Shown here in pieces: positions 52,521 through 61,345 of a stretch of 64,000 bases of DNA (position 1 is its first letter; every line of letters starts with the position of its first letter). Under the pieces are notes generated by a model. The model had not been told where the DNA came from, made no database searches, and saw nothing but the letters and a program-made list of their open reading frames with translations. Source of the DNA: Sphingomonas sp. ATCC 31555. GTDB lineage: Bacteria; Pseudomonadota; Alphaproteobacteria; Sphingomonadales; Sphingomonadaceae. A program made the position numbers and the translations under genes. The stretch covers positions 62,001 through 126,000 of the forward strand of contig NZ_ALBQ01000027.1 of assembly GCF_000282895.1 (NCBI RefSeq), read 5' to 3'.

Positions 52521-54125
52521 TCAGTTCTGCGCCGCCTTGGCGCCGGGGCGAAGCGGCGGACGGCTCGACGCCGCGGCACGCAGCGCTTCGTCATACCAGG
52601 CGGAAAGGTCGCGGTGCATCTCGCCCATCGTGTTCGGATTCAGATACACCATGTGCCCCGCCTCGTAATAGGTGAAGCGGATGTTCTTCTGCAGCTGCGG
52701 GTCGAGGAGCATGTGACTCACGTCGAATTCGGCGCCGTAGAAGGGCGTGGCGAAGTCATAATAGCCGTTCATGAACAGCACCTTCAGATACGGGTTGGTC
52801 CGCATCGTATAGGCAAGGTCGACGGCGCTGTCGGGCATCAGGTGCGTGCCGCCGTCACCGGGCGCGCGGTGCTTCCAGTCCCAGTCGAAACCGGGGCCGC
52901 GCGCGGTCATGCGGTAGGGCATGTCGGTCTTGTAGCCGAGCACGCGGGTCGCATAGTCCTGGAACGTGGCGACGAACGCACCGGTGACGGCTGTCGAGGA
53001 GGGATCGTCGGTCGGGCTGTCCGCATTGGCGTCGGTCACGTTCAGCAGATAGCGCGAATCGAGCCGGCCGGTGGCGAGGCGGCGATCGCGCAGCAGTTCG
53101 GTCTGGAAGCGCGGCAGCGTCAGCCGCAGGTCGGCACGCAGGATATAGGCTTCGCTGATGCCGGTATATTCCGCCATCTTCCGCGCCACCGCCGCCTTTT
53201 CTTCGGCCGAGATCGTCGATCCCTTGGCGAGCGCCGCGGCATAGGTACCGCTGGTGAACGCGCGAACCTCGTCAAGGAACGTGCGCAGGTCGGCCGGTCG
53301 GTTCTGCAGCCGGTTATGATACCAGGCGGTGGCCGCCATGGTCGGGAACAGCGTCAGGAAATTCTGGTCGTAGCCGGGCTGGCGGACGCCATAGTTCATG
53401 ATCGTCGAGAACTGGACCATGCCGTTGAGGCTGAGCCCCGCATCCTCGAGCTTGGCCGCGACCACCGGGTTGCGCAACGTGCCATAGCTTTCGCCGAACA
53501 GGAATTTCGGGCTCGGCCAGCGCTCGAATTTGCTGGTGTAGCGCAGGATCGCGCGGGCGAACCCGTCGGCGTCCTGGTCGACGCCCCAGAAATCCTTGCC
53601 GGTCTTGTCGCCCAGCGGGCGCGACCAGCCGGCGCCGAGCGCGTCGATGAACACCAAGTCGCTCTTGTCGATCAGCGAGTTCGGATTGGGGCCGAAGCCA
53701 TAGGGCGCCGGGCGGATATATTCGGGGTTCGCGGTGGTCACGCGAACCGGCGCGAAGCTCCCCATGTGCAGCCAGATCGTCGGCGAACCGGGGCCGCCAT
53801 TGTAGAAGAAGGTCACCGGCCGCTGCTCGCGCGACCCGCCATCGCGGGTATAGGCGGTGTAGAAATAGGAGGCGGTCGGCTTGCCGTCATCGTCGCGGAT
53901 GGTCAGCGTGCCGGCGGTGGCGGTGTAGGCGATGCGCTGCCCGTCCACGGTGACCGCGCCGTGGCTGACGGCCGTTGTCTCGTCGACGGAAGGCTTGGCC
54001 CAGGCAGCCCCGGCTTCGGCCTTCATCTGCTCGCGGTGGTCCGGTCCCTTGGCGGCAGGCTTTTCCTGCGCCCAGGCCGGGCTGGTAGTGGCAAGCAACA
54101 GGCACAGCAAGGCGGTGCGACGCAT
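52521..54125 (-). CDS. S10 family serine carboxypeptidase-like peptidase, exported
   Basis: A 534-residue alpha/beta hydrolase-fold peptidase. Signal peptide ends at PAWAQ (residue 20). FYNGGPGSPTIWLHMGSF (107-124) is the oxyanion region, GESYG with Ser213 the nucleophile elbow, FMNGYYDFATPF the Asp site and YEAGHMVYL the His site. Bacterial members of S10 occur in many sphingomonads and are of unknown substrate. ATG at 54125 has AGGGGGA about nine bases upstream. It is separated from mltG by 81 bases. Confidence 0.87.
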   Translation of the reverse strand: MRRTALLCLLLATTSPAWAQEKPAAKGPDHREQMKAEAGAAWAKPSVDETTAVSHGAVTVDGQRIAYTATAGTLTIRDDDGKPTASYFYTAYTRDGGSREQRPVTFFYNGGPGSPTIWLHMGSFAPVRVTTANPEYIRPAPYGFGPNPNSLIDKSDLVFIDALGAGWSRPLGDKTGKDFWGVDQDADGFARAILRYTSKFERWPSPKFLFGESYGTLRNPVVAAKLEDAGLSLNGMVQFSTIMNYGVRQPGYDQNFLTLFPTMAATAWYHNRLQNRPADLRTFLDEVRAFTSGTYAAALAKGSTISAEEKAAVARKMAEYTGISEAYILRADLRLTLPRFQTELLRDRRLATGRLDSRYLLNVTDANADSPTDDPSSTAVTGAFVATFQDYATRVLGYKTDMPYRMTARGPGFDWDWKHRAPGDGGTHLMPDSAVDLAYTMRTNPYLKVLFMNGYYDFATPFYGAEFDVSHMLLDPQLQKNIRFTYYEAGHMVYLNPNTMGEMHRDLSAWYDEALRAAASSRPPLRPGAKAAQN

Positions 54126-54206
54126 CCGGAAATTCCCCCTCAAAGTCTTGGCGAGGGAAACTTTGTTACATGCCCGTGATGCAGAAACAAGCCGTCGTTC
54201 AGCGGC

Positions 54207-55223
54207 TTACATCTCGCCGCGCGCGCGACGAATGGCGTACCATTTGGCTACGTTCGCCTGGTGCTGTTCATAGGTTTCGGCGAACACATGGCCGCCGGTG
54301 CCGTCGGCGACGAAGTACAGCGCCTTGGAGCGGGCCGGATGCAGCACTGCGTCGATCGAGGCACGCCCGGGGTTGGCGATCGGCCCCTCAGGCAGGCCGC
54401 GCATCGCGTAGGTGTTGTAGCCGTTCTTCGCCCGCAGTTCGGATTGCAGGATGCGGCGGCCTAGCGGCTTGCCCTTGGTGATCGGATAGATGATCGTCGG
54501 ATCCGCCTGCAGCGGCATGCCCGCCTTCAGTCGGTTGGCATAGACGGCGGCTACCGTGGTGCGCTCGGCCGACTTGCCCGTTTCCTTCTCGACGATCGAA
54601 GCGAGGATGATCGCCTCGCGCGGACTGTTCACCACCAACCCCTTGTCCCGCCCGGCCCAGGCCTTGGCGAGATAGTCCGTCATGGCCTTCTGCATCCGCC
54701 CCAGCACCGCCGCCCGCGGCTCGTCGCGGACATAGGCATAGCTGTCGGGCAGCACCGATCCTTCGGCGGGCGTCTTGGCGGTGCCCGTCAGCGCCGGTGC
54801 CTTGGCCAGCGCCTCGGCGACGAGGATCGACGGCATGCCCTCAGGCACCGTCACCAGCCGCTGCAGCGTCTTGCCCTCCTGCAGCATCGCCAGCACCTGC
54901 CGCGCGCTCGCCCGCGGCGCGACCTGATACTCGCCTGCGCGGATCGTGCCGCCGCCGCCGAACAGGCGCGCGAACAGCAGGAAGCTTTGGCGCGAGCGGA
55001 TCGCCCCCGCCTTCTCCAGCGCGCCCGCCGCACGGGAGAGCGTCGCCCCTTCGGGCACCACTATGCTCAGCTCGCGCTGCGCTGGTCCCGGTCCAGCCCA
55101 TAGCCACCAGCCGCCGCCAAAAGCGCAGACCGCAAGCAGCGCGGCGATCAGCAGGATGCGTGGCCCCCTGCCCCGGCGCGGGCCGGGGCGTTTGCGGGAA
55201 CGGGCACGCGCGTCCTGCGGCAT
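54207..55223 (-). CDS. mltG: Endolytic murein transglycosylase MltG
   Basis: A 338-residue inner-membrane lytic transglycosylase that cuts nascent glycan strands and sets their length. A basic cytoplasmic tail (1-20) precedes one helix (RILLIAALLAVCAFGGGWWLW). A LysM-like segment (VPEGATLSRAAGALEKAGAI) follows, and the catalytic Glu lies in IVEKET at 210-215. NPGRASIDAVLHPA and ALYFVADGTGGHVFAETY mark the C-terminal YceG core. The gap to fabF is only four bases, the usual fabF-mltG operon. Confidence 0.95.
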   Translation of the reverse strand: MPQDARARSRKRPGPRRGRGPRILLIAALLAVCAFGGGWWLWAGPGPAQRELSIVVPEGATLSRAAGALEKAGAIRSRQSFLLFARLFGGGGTIRAGEYQVAPRASARQVLAMLQEGKTLQRLVTVPEGMPSILVAEALAKAPALTGTAKTPAEGSVLPDSYAYVRDEPRAAVLGRMQKAMTDYLAKAWAGRDKGLVVNSPREAIILASIVEKETGKSAERTTVAAVYANRLKAGMPLQADPTIIYPITKGKPLGRRILQSELRAKNGYNTYAMRGLPEGPIANPGRASIDAVLHPARSKALYFVADGTGGHVFAETYEQHQANVAKWYAIRRARGEM

Positions 55224-55227
55224 GGGA

Positions 55228-56487
55228 TCAGATCGCCTTCATCACCAGGCTGGCGTTGGTGCCGCCGAAGCCGAACGAGTTGTTCAGCACGGCCTTCACC
55301 TTCCGCTCCTTGGCGATGTGCGGCACCAGGTCGACGCCCGCGCAGTTCTCGCTTGGATTATCGAGGTTGAGCGTCGGCGGCACGATCTGGTCGCGCAGCG
55401 CGAGGATGCAGAAGATGCTCTCCACCGCGCCCGCGCCGCCGAGCAAGTGGCCGATCGCCGACTTGGTCGAGCTCATCGACGCGCCGCCGATGTCGTCACC
55501 GAACAGGCGACGCACGGCGCCGAGTTCGAGCTCGTCGCCCATCGGGGTCGAGGTGCCGTGCGCGTTGATATAGTCGATGTCGCCCAGCGCGAGGCCCGAC
55601 TTGCGCATCGCCATCTGCATCGAGCGGAACGCGCCCGAGCCTTCGGGATGCGGCGCGGTCACGTGATACGCATCGCCCGACAGGCCATAGCCGACCACCT
55701 CGGCGTAGATCTTGGCGCCGCGGCGCTTGGCATGCTCATATTCCTCGAGCACGACCACGCCCGCGCCCTCGCCCATGACGAAGCCGTCGCGGTCCTTGTC
55801 CCACGGGCGGCTGGCCTTGCTGGGATCGTCGCGGAAGCCGGTGGAAAGCGCACGCGCCTGGCCGAAGCCCGCGATGCCGATCGGGCAGACGGTGCTTTCC
55901 GCGCCGCCGGCGAGCATGATGTCGGCATCGTCCATCGCGATCATCCGCGCGGCGTCGCCGATCGAGTGCGCGCCGGTCGAGCAGGCGGTCACGACCGCAT
56001 GGTTCGGGCCCATCAGGCCGTACTTGATCGAGACCTGGCCCGAAATGAGGTTGATCAGGCGACCATGGACGAAGTGCGGCGAAACGCGCTTCGGACCCTT
56101 TTCGTGGAGAACGAGCGATTCGCTCTCGATGCCCGGAAGACCGCCGATGCCCGAACCGATCGAGCAGCCGGCGCGGAAGCGCATCTCTTCGGGCATGTCG
56201 GTGAGGCCGGCATCCTCGATCGCCTGGCCCGCAGCATCGATGCCGAAGACGATGAACGGATCGACCTGGCGCTGGATCTTGTGGTCGACGCGCTTGCCGG
56301 CGTCGAAGCCATATTCATGATCCGCCGGCTTCACTTCACAGGCATAGTTGCTCTGGAAATCCGTCGCGTCGAACTTGGTGATCGTGCCCGCGCCGGACTT
56401 GCTGGCGAGGATGTTCTTCCAGGCGGTTTCGACATCGGCCCCCAGCGGGGTGACGAGGCCCAGGCCGGTCACGACTACGCGGCGCAT
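55228..56487 (-). CDS. fabF: 3-oxoacyl-ACP synthase II
   Basis: A 419-residue condensing enzyme of fatty-acid synthesis, extending acyl-ACP with malonyl-ACP. The triad is Cys169 (TACSTGAHS), His in [12 protein letters not shown] and His in [10 protein letters not shown]; the glycine-rich [10 protein letters not shown] is near the end. The start [10 protein letters not shown] at 56487 is canonical; the longer frame upstream is non-coding. It lies 134 bases after acpP and directly before mltG. Confidence 0.97.
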   Translation of the reverse strand: MRRVVVTGLGLVTPLGADVETAWKNILASKSGAGTITKFDATDFQSNYACEVKPADHEYGFDAGKRVDHKIQRQVDPFIVFGIDAAGQAIEDAGLTDMPEEMRFRAGCSIGSGIGGLPGIESESLVLHEKGPKRVSPHFVHGRLINLISGQVSIKYGLMGPNHAVVTACSTGAHSIGDAARMIAMDDADIMLAGGAESTVCPIGIAGFGQARALSTGFRDDPSKASRPWDKDRDGFVMGEGAGVVVLEEYEHAKRRGAKIYAEVVGYGLSGDAYHVTAPHPEGSGAFRSMQMAMRKSGLALGDIDYINAHGTSTPMGDELELGAVRRLFGDDIGGASMSSTKSAIGHLLGGAGAVESIFCILALRDQIVPPTLNLDNPSENCAGVDLVPHIAKERKVKAVLNNSFGFGGTNASLVMKAI

Positions 56488-56621
56488 GGCAGTTCTCCAG
56501 TCAATTTCTGTTCGGTTCGTTCGTAATACAAAACGGCTCCCCGTCCGCATCGCCAAAGGCACGGGACGGGAAGCCGCCTAGTCGCAATCCTGCCCATCGG
56601 GCCGGGAGCGCGTTTCGAGCG

Positions 56622-56870
56622 TCAGCCCTGCTGATGCTCGGAGATGTAGGCAACGGCGTCGCCGACGGTGCTGATCTTCTCCGCGGCGTCGTCCGGGATC
56701 TCGACCCCGAACTCTTCCTCGAAGGCCATCACCAGCTCGACGATGTCGAGGCTGTCCGCGCCGAGGTCATCGGTGAAGCTCGCGGTCGGCACCACGTCCT
56801 TGGCATCGACGCCCAGATGGTCGACAACGAGCGCCTGCACGCGGGTGGTGATCTCTTCCTGGTTGGCCAT
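56622..56870 (-). CDS. acpP: Acyl carrier protein
   Basis: An 82-residue acidic protein. The phosphopantetheine serine is S40 in [18 protein letters not shown]. It carries growing acyl chains for FabF, FabG and FabD. The ATG at 56870 matches the usual start; a few more codons upstream are non-coding. A terminator ending the upstream gene (56947-56964) implies that acpP has its own promoter. Confidence 0.97.
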   Translation of the reverse strand: MANQEEITTRVQALVVDHLGVDAKDVVPTASFTDDLGADSLDIVELVMAFEEEFGVEIPDDAAEKISTVGDAVAYISEHQQG

Positions 56871-56946
56871 GGTCCCTGTTTTCCTTTGTGATGGGGCTCT
56901 GAATCCGTTTTCCCGCACCTAGAATGCCGCCGGGGCGGTTGCAAGA

Positions 56947-56964
56947 GGGTGCCGCAAGGCACCC
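56947..56964 (-). terminator. Hairpin terminator after the secreted hypothetical gene
   Basis: GGGTGCC and GGCACCC form a perfect 7-base stem around a 4-base loop, seven bases after the stop at 56972, followed by TCTTGC on the minus strand. It separates this gene from acpP. Confidence 0.6.
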
Positions 56965-56971
56965 GCTCTCG

Positions 56972-57505
56972 TCAGCGGGAAAAGTCGGCTGAAGCATATT
57001 CCAGCGTGTTGAGAAACGCAAAATATTGCGCGAGCAGTACCGCATTGGCGCGGGTCTGTTGCGCTTCATCGGTAACGGCAGCGCGGATCAGGTCCTGCGT
57101 CGCCTTGGGGGTCAGCGGCTTGCGGCGCACCTCGTCCGGCAAGGCCGCGAACTGCTGATCGAGCGCCGCCGGGTCGAAACCCTTCGCCTGCACGACGCGC
57201 TTGGCGACCGGCAAGCCGACCTCGGCGAGCGCATAGACACCGGACGCAGAGGCGGCGGCGCCGCTCCAGCCCCGCTCATTGGCGCAGGCGGTGGTGGCGT
57301 CGTTGAGGCCGCGCGTGACCGCGCTCGAATATTTCGGCCGCTGCCCGGCATTGGCGAGGTTCTGCTCGACATCGGCGGCAAGCTGCGCCTTCACGGCTGC
57401 ATCGAGCTTTTGCGCGACGCAGCCGATGGTTGCGGGATCTGCCGGACCAGCGAACGCCGGGGTAGCAGTGGCAAGTGCAAGGATGGCGGCAAAAACCAGA
57501 CGCAT
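56972..57505 (-). CDS. Secreted hypothetical protein in the fatty-acid gene cluster
   Basis: A 177-residue protein with a clear signal peptide (MRLVFAAILALATATPAFA, 1-19). The mature part is mainly alpha-helical, Ala-rich, with two cysteines (IGCVAQ; TACANERGW) that could form a disulfide. No known family is recognised. It lies 35 bases after the fabG stop and ends in its own terminator, so it is probably co-transcribed with fabG. ATG at 57505 is chosen for the signal peptide; the longer frame overlaps fabG. Confidence 0.75.
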   Translation of the reverse strand: MRLVFAAILALATATPAFAGPADPATIGCVAQKLDAAVKAQLAADVEQNLANAGQRPKYSSAVTRGLNDATTACANERGWSGAAASASGVYALAEVGLPVAKRVVQAKGFDPAALDQQFAALPDEVRRKPLTPKATQDLIRAAVTDEAQQTRANAVLLAQYFAFLNTLEYASADFSR

Positions 57506-57540
57506 ATTCTTCCTACTCCACGCCCCCCCGGCTGCTCGGC

Positions 57541-58281
57541 TCAGAGCATCGCCATCCCGCCGTTCACATGCAAGGTCTGACCCGTGACATAGGCCGCTTC
57601 CTTGCTGGCGAGATAGACTACGGCCGCGCCGATATCCTCGCCCTCGCCCAGCTTTCCGGCAGGAATGCGGCCGAGCAGCGCCTCCTTCTGCGCATCCGGC
57701 AGAACGTCCGTCATGGCCGACCGGATGAAGCCGGGCGCGACGCAGTTGACGGTGATGTTGCGGCTGGCCAGTTCCTGCGCCAGCGCCTTCGACATGCCGA
57801 CCAAGCCGGCCTTGGACGCGGCATAGTTCGCCTGGCCCGGATTGCCGGTGGCGCCGACTACCGATGTAATCGAAATCATGCGGCCGAAGCGGGCCTTCAT
57901 CATCGGCTTGGCGGCGGCGCGCATCAGGCGGAATGCGGCTTCCAGATTCACCTGGATCACCTGCTCCCACTCTTCATCCTTCATCCGCATCGCCAGGTTG
58001 TCGCGGGTGACGCCGGCATTGTTGACGAGGATGTCGAGCTTGCCGCCCAGCGCTTCCACCGCCTGCGGCACCAGCGCGTCGACCGCGGCGCGATCGGAAA
58101 GGTTGCAGGTCAGCGCGACATGCTCACCGCCCAGGCCGGCGCGGAACGCCTCCAGCTTCTCCGCATTGGACCCCGAAACCGCCAGCGTCGCCCCCTGCGC
58201 CGCCAACGCCTTGGCGATCGCCGAACCGATACCGCCCGAAGCGCCGGTTACCAACGCGGTCATGCCTGTGAGATCGAACAT
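57541..58281 (-). CDS. fabG: 3-oxoacyl-ACP reductase
   Basis: A 246-residue short-chain dehydrogenase performing the first reduction of each fatty-acid cycle. Cofactor motif TGASGGIGSA (12-21), NNAG (87-90) and catalytic S140, Y153, K157 (YAASK) are all present. The ATG at 58281 is seven bases after AGGA; two in-frame upstream ATGs would overlap the flank of a GxxExxY element. That element separates it from fabD. Confidence 0.96.
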   Translation of the reverse strand: MFDLTGMTALVTGASGGIGSAIAKALAAQGATLAVSGSNAEKLEAFRAGLGGEHVALTCNLSDRAAVDALVPQAVEALGGKLDILVNNAGVTRDNLAMRMKDEEWEQVIQVNLEAAFRLMRAAAKPMMKARFGRMISITSVVGATGNPGQANYAASKAGLVGMSKALAQELASRNITVNCVAPGFIRSAMTDVLPDAQKEALLGRIPAGKLGEGEDIGAAVVYLASKEAAYVTGQTLHVNGGMAML

Positions 58282-58295
58282 GTTCATCCTATCAA

Positions 58296-58724
58296 TCAAG
58301 AAGAAGAAAGGGATTGGTTCACGCGGAGGCGCGAAGTCGCGGAGGGATGATGGTCATTCACCACACGTTTCAGCCCCTCTTTCAGGGTCTCGCCTCCAAA
58401 ATTCAACAGCAGCCCTACGGGCTGCTTCATCAAGCGGAGATAGGTCAGAAGCTGCTTGCTGTGGACGGGAATCAACCGCTCGACCGATTTGATCTCGACG
58501 ATCAATCGATCTTCCACGAGCAGATCGATGCGAAACGCGCCTTCGAACGATATGTCCTCGAACTCGATGTCCACGGCGCGCTGACGGTCGACCACATATC
58601 CCATCCTTGCCAGCTTGCTGGCAAGAATCGCCTCATACACACTCTCCAGAAGACCGGGACCCAACTCCCGATGCACGCGGATTGCCACGTCGATCACATC
58701 GCCACTGATCTGGTCGATATCCAT
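58296..58724 (-). CDS. GxxExxY protein (PD-(D/E)XK nuclease-like)
   Basis: A 142-residue protein of the GxxExxY family. The name motif GLLESVY is at residues 24-30; FRIDLLVEDRLIVEIKSVE is the conserved core with the D...ExK arrangement of restriction-like nucleases. ATG at 58724 has GGAGG about ten bases upstream, inside the right-hand inverted repeat. The last ~16 codons are encoded by the left-hand repeat. The family function is not established. It sits between fabD and fabG, which are usually adjacent, so it looks inserted. Confidence 0.85.
   Translation of the reverse strand: MDIDQISGDVIDVAIRVHRELGPGLLESVYEAILASKLARMGYVVDRQRAVDIEFEDISFEGAFRIDLLVEDRLIVEIKSVERLIPVHSKQLLTYLRLMKQPVGLLLNFGGETLKEGLKRVVNDHHPSATSRLRVNQSLSSS
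58315..58346 (+). repeat. Left inverted repeat of the GxxExxY element
   Basis: A 32-base arm starting TGGTTCACGCGGAGGCGCG and ending GCGGAGGG. It differs from the reverse complement of the right arm at two positions. On the minus strand it encodes the C-terminal tail of the GxxExxY protein. Confidence 0.85.
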
Positions 58725-58734
58725 CAAGAACCAA

Positions 58735-58766
58735 CCCTCCGCGTCTCCGCGCCTCCGCGTGAACCA
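58735..58766 (-). repeat. Right inverted repeat of the GxxExxY element
   Basis: A 32-base arm containing CTCCGCGCCTCCGCGTGAAC. On the minus strand it supplies the GGAGG ribosome binding site of the GxxExxY gene. The arms are 388 bases apart, too far for a simple terminator. Confidence 0.85.
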
Positions 58767-58777
58767 CTCTTGTCTTC

Positions 58778-59713
58778 TTAAAGCACCTTAATCAGCGCCT
58801 CGATGTCGTCCATCGTCACCACGCTGGTCACGCTCGCATCGGGGCTGATCCGCTTGACCATGCCGCCGAGCACCTTGCCGCCCAGCTCGACGAAATCATG
58901 GACGCCCGCATCGAACATCGCCGAAACCGACTCGCGCCAGCGGACCATGCCCGTCACCTGCTCCACCAGCAGCGTGCGGATCGTCGCCGGATCGGCGACC
59001 GGCGCGGCGGTGACGTTGGCGTAGACCGGCACCAGCGGCGCCCGGATCGCCACCGCTGCCAGTGCCGCTTCCATCGCATCGGCGGCGGGCTGCATCAGCG
59101 GGCAGTGGAACGGAGCCGACACCGGCAGCAGCAGCGCGCGCTTGGCGCCGTGATCCTTGGCGATCGCCACCGCCCGCTCGATCGCGCCGCGCGCACCCGA
59201 AATCACCACCTGAGTCGGGTCATTGTCATTCGCGACCGTGCAGACCTCGCCCTCCGCGGCCGCATCGGCGATCGCTTGCGCCTTGGTGAGGTCAGCACCG
59301 AGCAGCGCAGCCATCGCCCCCTCGCCCACCGGAACCGCTGACTGCATGGCATCGCCGCGCTTGCGTAGCAGCCGCGCCGTCGTGGGAAGATCGAGCGCAC
59401 CCACCGCGCACAGTGCCGTATATTCGCCCAGCGAATGGCCCGCGACGAAGTCGGCCTTGTCGGTCAGGCGAATGCCGCCTTCCTTCTCCAGCACCCGCAG
59501 CACCGCAATGGCATTGGCCATGATCGCCGGCTGGGCATTGGCGGTGAGCGTCAGGTCGCTTTCCGGCCCTTCGCACATCAGCTTGAAAAGATGCTGGCCC
59601 AGCGCCTCGTCGACTTCCTGAAACACCTCGCGCGCGGCGGGGCTCGCTTCGGCGAGCGCCTTGCCCATGCCGACGGCCTGGCTGCCCTGGCCGGGAAAAA
59701 TGAAAGCGCGCAT
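58778..59713 (-). CDS. fabD: Malonyl-CoA:ACP transacylase
   Basis: A 311-residue transferase that loads malonate on ACP. FPGQGSQAVGMG is at 6-17, the nucleophile Ser94 lies in AGHSLGEYTA, and the His site is in SAPFHCPLM. ATG at 59713 follows AGGAG by about six bases; the long upstream frame is non-coding and overlaps an opposite-strand gene. It ends 12 bases before the right inverted repeat of the GxxExxY element, which parts it from fabG. Confidence 0.97.
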   Translation of the reverse strand: MRAFIFPGQGSQAVGMGKALAEASPAAREVFQEVDEALGQHLFKLMCEGPESDLTLTANAQPAIMANAIAVLRVLEKEGGIRLTDKADFVAGHSLGEYTALCAVGALDLPTTARLLRKRGDAMQSAVPVGEGAMAALLGADLTKAQAIADAAAEGEVCTVANDNDPTQVVISGARGAIERAVAIAKDHGAKRALLLPVSAPFHCPLMQPAADAMEAALAAVAIRAPLVPVYANVTAAPVADPATIRTLLVEQVTGMVRWRESVSAMFDAGVHDFVELGGKVLGGMVKRISPDASVTSVVTMDDIEALIKVL

Positions 59714-59980
59714 AGCTGTCTCCTCCTGCGCAAGCGCGTTGATGGGCGAGCGCGTTACGGCGAGACCCGGTACCGATGCAAGTCTCGGCCGCCCCGTTCG
59801 CGCTGCCTGGTCAAGCGATGGACCGGCAAACGCGTTCAAGCGCCCCCAAAGGCCGTTCGTATCAAATTGAGCCATGCGCCCAATTCGAGACAATTTACTG
59901 AAATTGTTAGGTTTGCAGTCAGCAGATGCGCGCCCTACGCTTTTCTTTACAGCAAGTACGATCAGTGAGTATGCCCAGCA

Positions 59981-60571
59981 ATGAAGTTCAAGACATTTCT
60001 CGCCGCGGCGGCGATCACAGCCGCCGCCACCCCCTGCGTCGCGAACGCTGCGGTCATCGTGCCGACGAAATGCACCTCGGTTGCTTCGTCGAGCGGCTGC
60101 CTGTTCCTCGGCAACATCAACGGGAACTCGAACCCTCTCAATATCAACGGCTACGTCAATGCGCAGCTGGTCTATAACCTGTACAACAATTTCGCGCCCA
60201 CGGCGCAGCCCAACATCACGCTGAACTACCTGTTCGATACAACGACAACCGCCGGCCTCATCACCGGGGCCGGATCTTCGTCGGGCACATGGACGACGCC
60301 GGGCTATGCGATCGACTATATGGCCATCAAAGCGGGCAACTACTTCTCGCTCTACAAGATCGCCGATCTGAGCAGCGGCAGCTGGAGTACGCGCGACATT
60401 CCTTATAACCGCAATCCGCGCGACGTTTCGCACATCGTGTTCTTCGGCACGGCATTGCCGACCGGTGTGCCGGAGCCGGCCAGCTGGGGCATGATGATCG
60501 CCGGTGCGGGCATGGCCGGCGCTGCGCTTCGCCGTCGACGGAGCCGCCAGGTTCGCTTCGCGGCGGCCTGA
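59981..60571 (+). CDS. PEP-CTERM sorting-domain surface protein
   Basis: A 196-residue exported protein. A signal peptide ends near ANAA (residue 24). The mature part is Asn/Ser/Thr-rich with few charges. The C-terminus [18 protein letters not shown] plus RRRR is a PEPxxW-type sorting signal, recognised by an exosortase and linked to surface or exopolysaccharide attachment. The exosortase itself is not in the window. Two cysteines ([11 protein letters not shown]) may pair. The 267-base upstream gap holds its promoter but no gene. Confidence 0.87.
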   Translation: MKFKTFLAAAAITAAATPCVANAAVIVPTKCTSVASSSGCLFLGNINGNSNPLNINGYVNAQLVYNLYNNFAPTAQPNITLNYLFDTTTTAGLITGAGSSSGTWTTPGYAIDYMAIKAGNYFSLYKIADLSSGSWSTRDIPYNRNPRDVSHIVFFGTALPTGVPEPASWGMMIAGAGMAGAALRRRRSRQVRFAAA

Positions 60572-60615
60572 TAGCCCTTGCATCCCGCCCCCGTTTTGCA
60601 GTAGGGGCACGCGAT

Positions 60616-60652
60616 CGGAGCGGAGCAGCAATGCGCCCGCTCCGTTTGCTTT
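60616..60652 (+). terminator. Hairpin after the PEP-CTERM gene
   Basis: CGGAGCGG (60616-60623) and CCGCTCCG (60637-60644) form a perfect 8-base stem, followed by TTTGCTTTA. It probably ends the PEP-CTERM transcript. The remaining 69 bases before rpsF can form a further CGCCGC/GCGGCG stem and may act as the S6 leader; this is tentative. Confidence 0.55.
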
Positions 60653-60720
60653 ATCGAGACGACAGCCGGAGGGGCGCCGCACGGGGCGGCGTCAGCGATC
60701 GGCCAACAGGAAGAGAATAT

Positions 60721-61095
60721 ATGGCTCTTTACGAGCATGTGTTCCTTGCGCGCCAGGATCTGGCACAGGCGCAAGTGGACGCTCTGGCGGAAGCCGCCAC
60801 CAAGATCGTCGAAGACAATCAGGGCAAGGTCGTGAAGACCGAAACCTGGGGTCTCCGCAGCCTCGCCTATCGCATCGCGAAGAACCGCAAGGCGCACTAT
60901 GTCATGCTCGAGATCGACGCGCCGGCCGGCGTGGTCGCCGAGCTGGAGCGCCAGACGCAGATCAACGAAGACGTGATTCGCTACATGACCGTCAAGGTTG
61001 ACGGCCACGAGCAGGGTCCTTCGGTGATGATGCGCAAGGGTGACCGCGAGCGTCGTGGTCGTCGCGAGCGCGACGGCGGTTTCGACGGCGAATAA
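60721..61095 (+). CDS. rpsF: 30S ribosomal protein S6
   Basis: A 124-residue ribosomal protein that pairs with S18 on 16S rRNA. It begins [14 protein letters not shown] and contains [18 protein letters not shown], typical of S6. The basic-acidic tail ([14 protein letters not shown]) is common in alphaproteobacteria. ATG at 60721 follows AGGAAGAG. First gene of rpsF-rpsR-rplI. Confidence 0.98.
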   Translation: MALYEHVFLARQDLAQAQVDALAEAATKIVEDNQGKVVKTETWGLRSLAYRIAKNRKAHYVMLEIDAPAGVVAELERQTQINEDVIRYMTVKVDGHEQGPSVMMRKGDRERRGRRERDGGFDGE

Positions 61096-61108
61096 GGAGC
61101 GATAGACC

Positions 61109-61333
61109 ATGGCACGACCGTTTTTCCGCCGCCGCAAGAGCTGCCCCTTCTCCGCGAAGGACGCGCCCCGGATCGATTACAAGGACGTCCGCCTGCTGCA
61201 GGGCTTCGTCTCCGAGCGCGGCAAGATCGTCCCCTCGCGCATCACTTCGGTGAGCGCGAAGAAGCAGCGCGAACTGGCCCAGGCCATCAAGCGCGCCCGT
61301 CACCTGGGCCTGCTGCCCTACATCGTGAAGTAA
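61109..61333 (+). CDS. rpsR: 30S ribosomal protein S18
   Basis: A 74-residue basic protein with [10 protein letters not shown] at the start and [29 protein letters not shown] C-terminus (sequence here [18 protein letters not shown]). It binds S6 on the small-subunit platform. It lies 13 bases after rpsF with AAGGAG upstream. Confidence 0.98.
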   Translation: MARPFFRRRKSCPFSAKDAPRIDYKDVRLLQGFVSERGKIVPSRITSVSAKKQRELAQAIKRARHLGLLPYIVK

Positions 61334-61345
61334 GGAGCGGATCCC

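Larger units (their letters stand above)
58298..58780. mobile_element. Candidate GxxExxY insertion element with 32-base inverted repeats
   Basis: About 480 bases between fabG and fabD, bounded by inverted repeats at 58315-58346 and 58735-58766 (30 of 32 positions match). Weaker similarity continues outward (AAGAAG-type ends near 58300 and 58772). The only gene inside is GxxExxY. No transposase and no clear target duplication were seen. Element status is inferred from the repeats and the interrupted operon. Confidence 0.5.

Noticed and set aside
58315..58766. Inverted repeats around the GxxExxY gene as a terminator hairpin
   Set aside because: The arms are 388 bases apart with a full gene between, so they cannot form a usual terminator.
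59714..60682. N-terminal extension of fabD frame
   Set aside because: FabD starts at the canonical MRAFIFPGQG with a good ribosome binding site; the extension overlaps the PEP-CTERM gene and has no homology.
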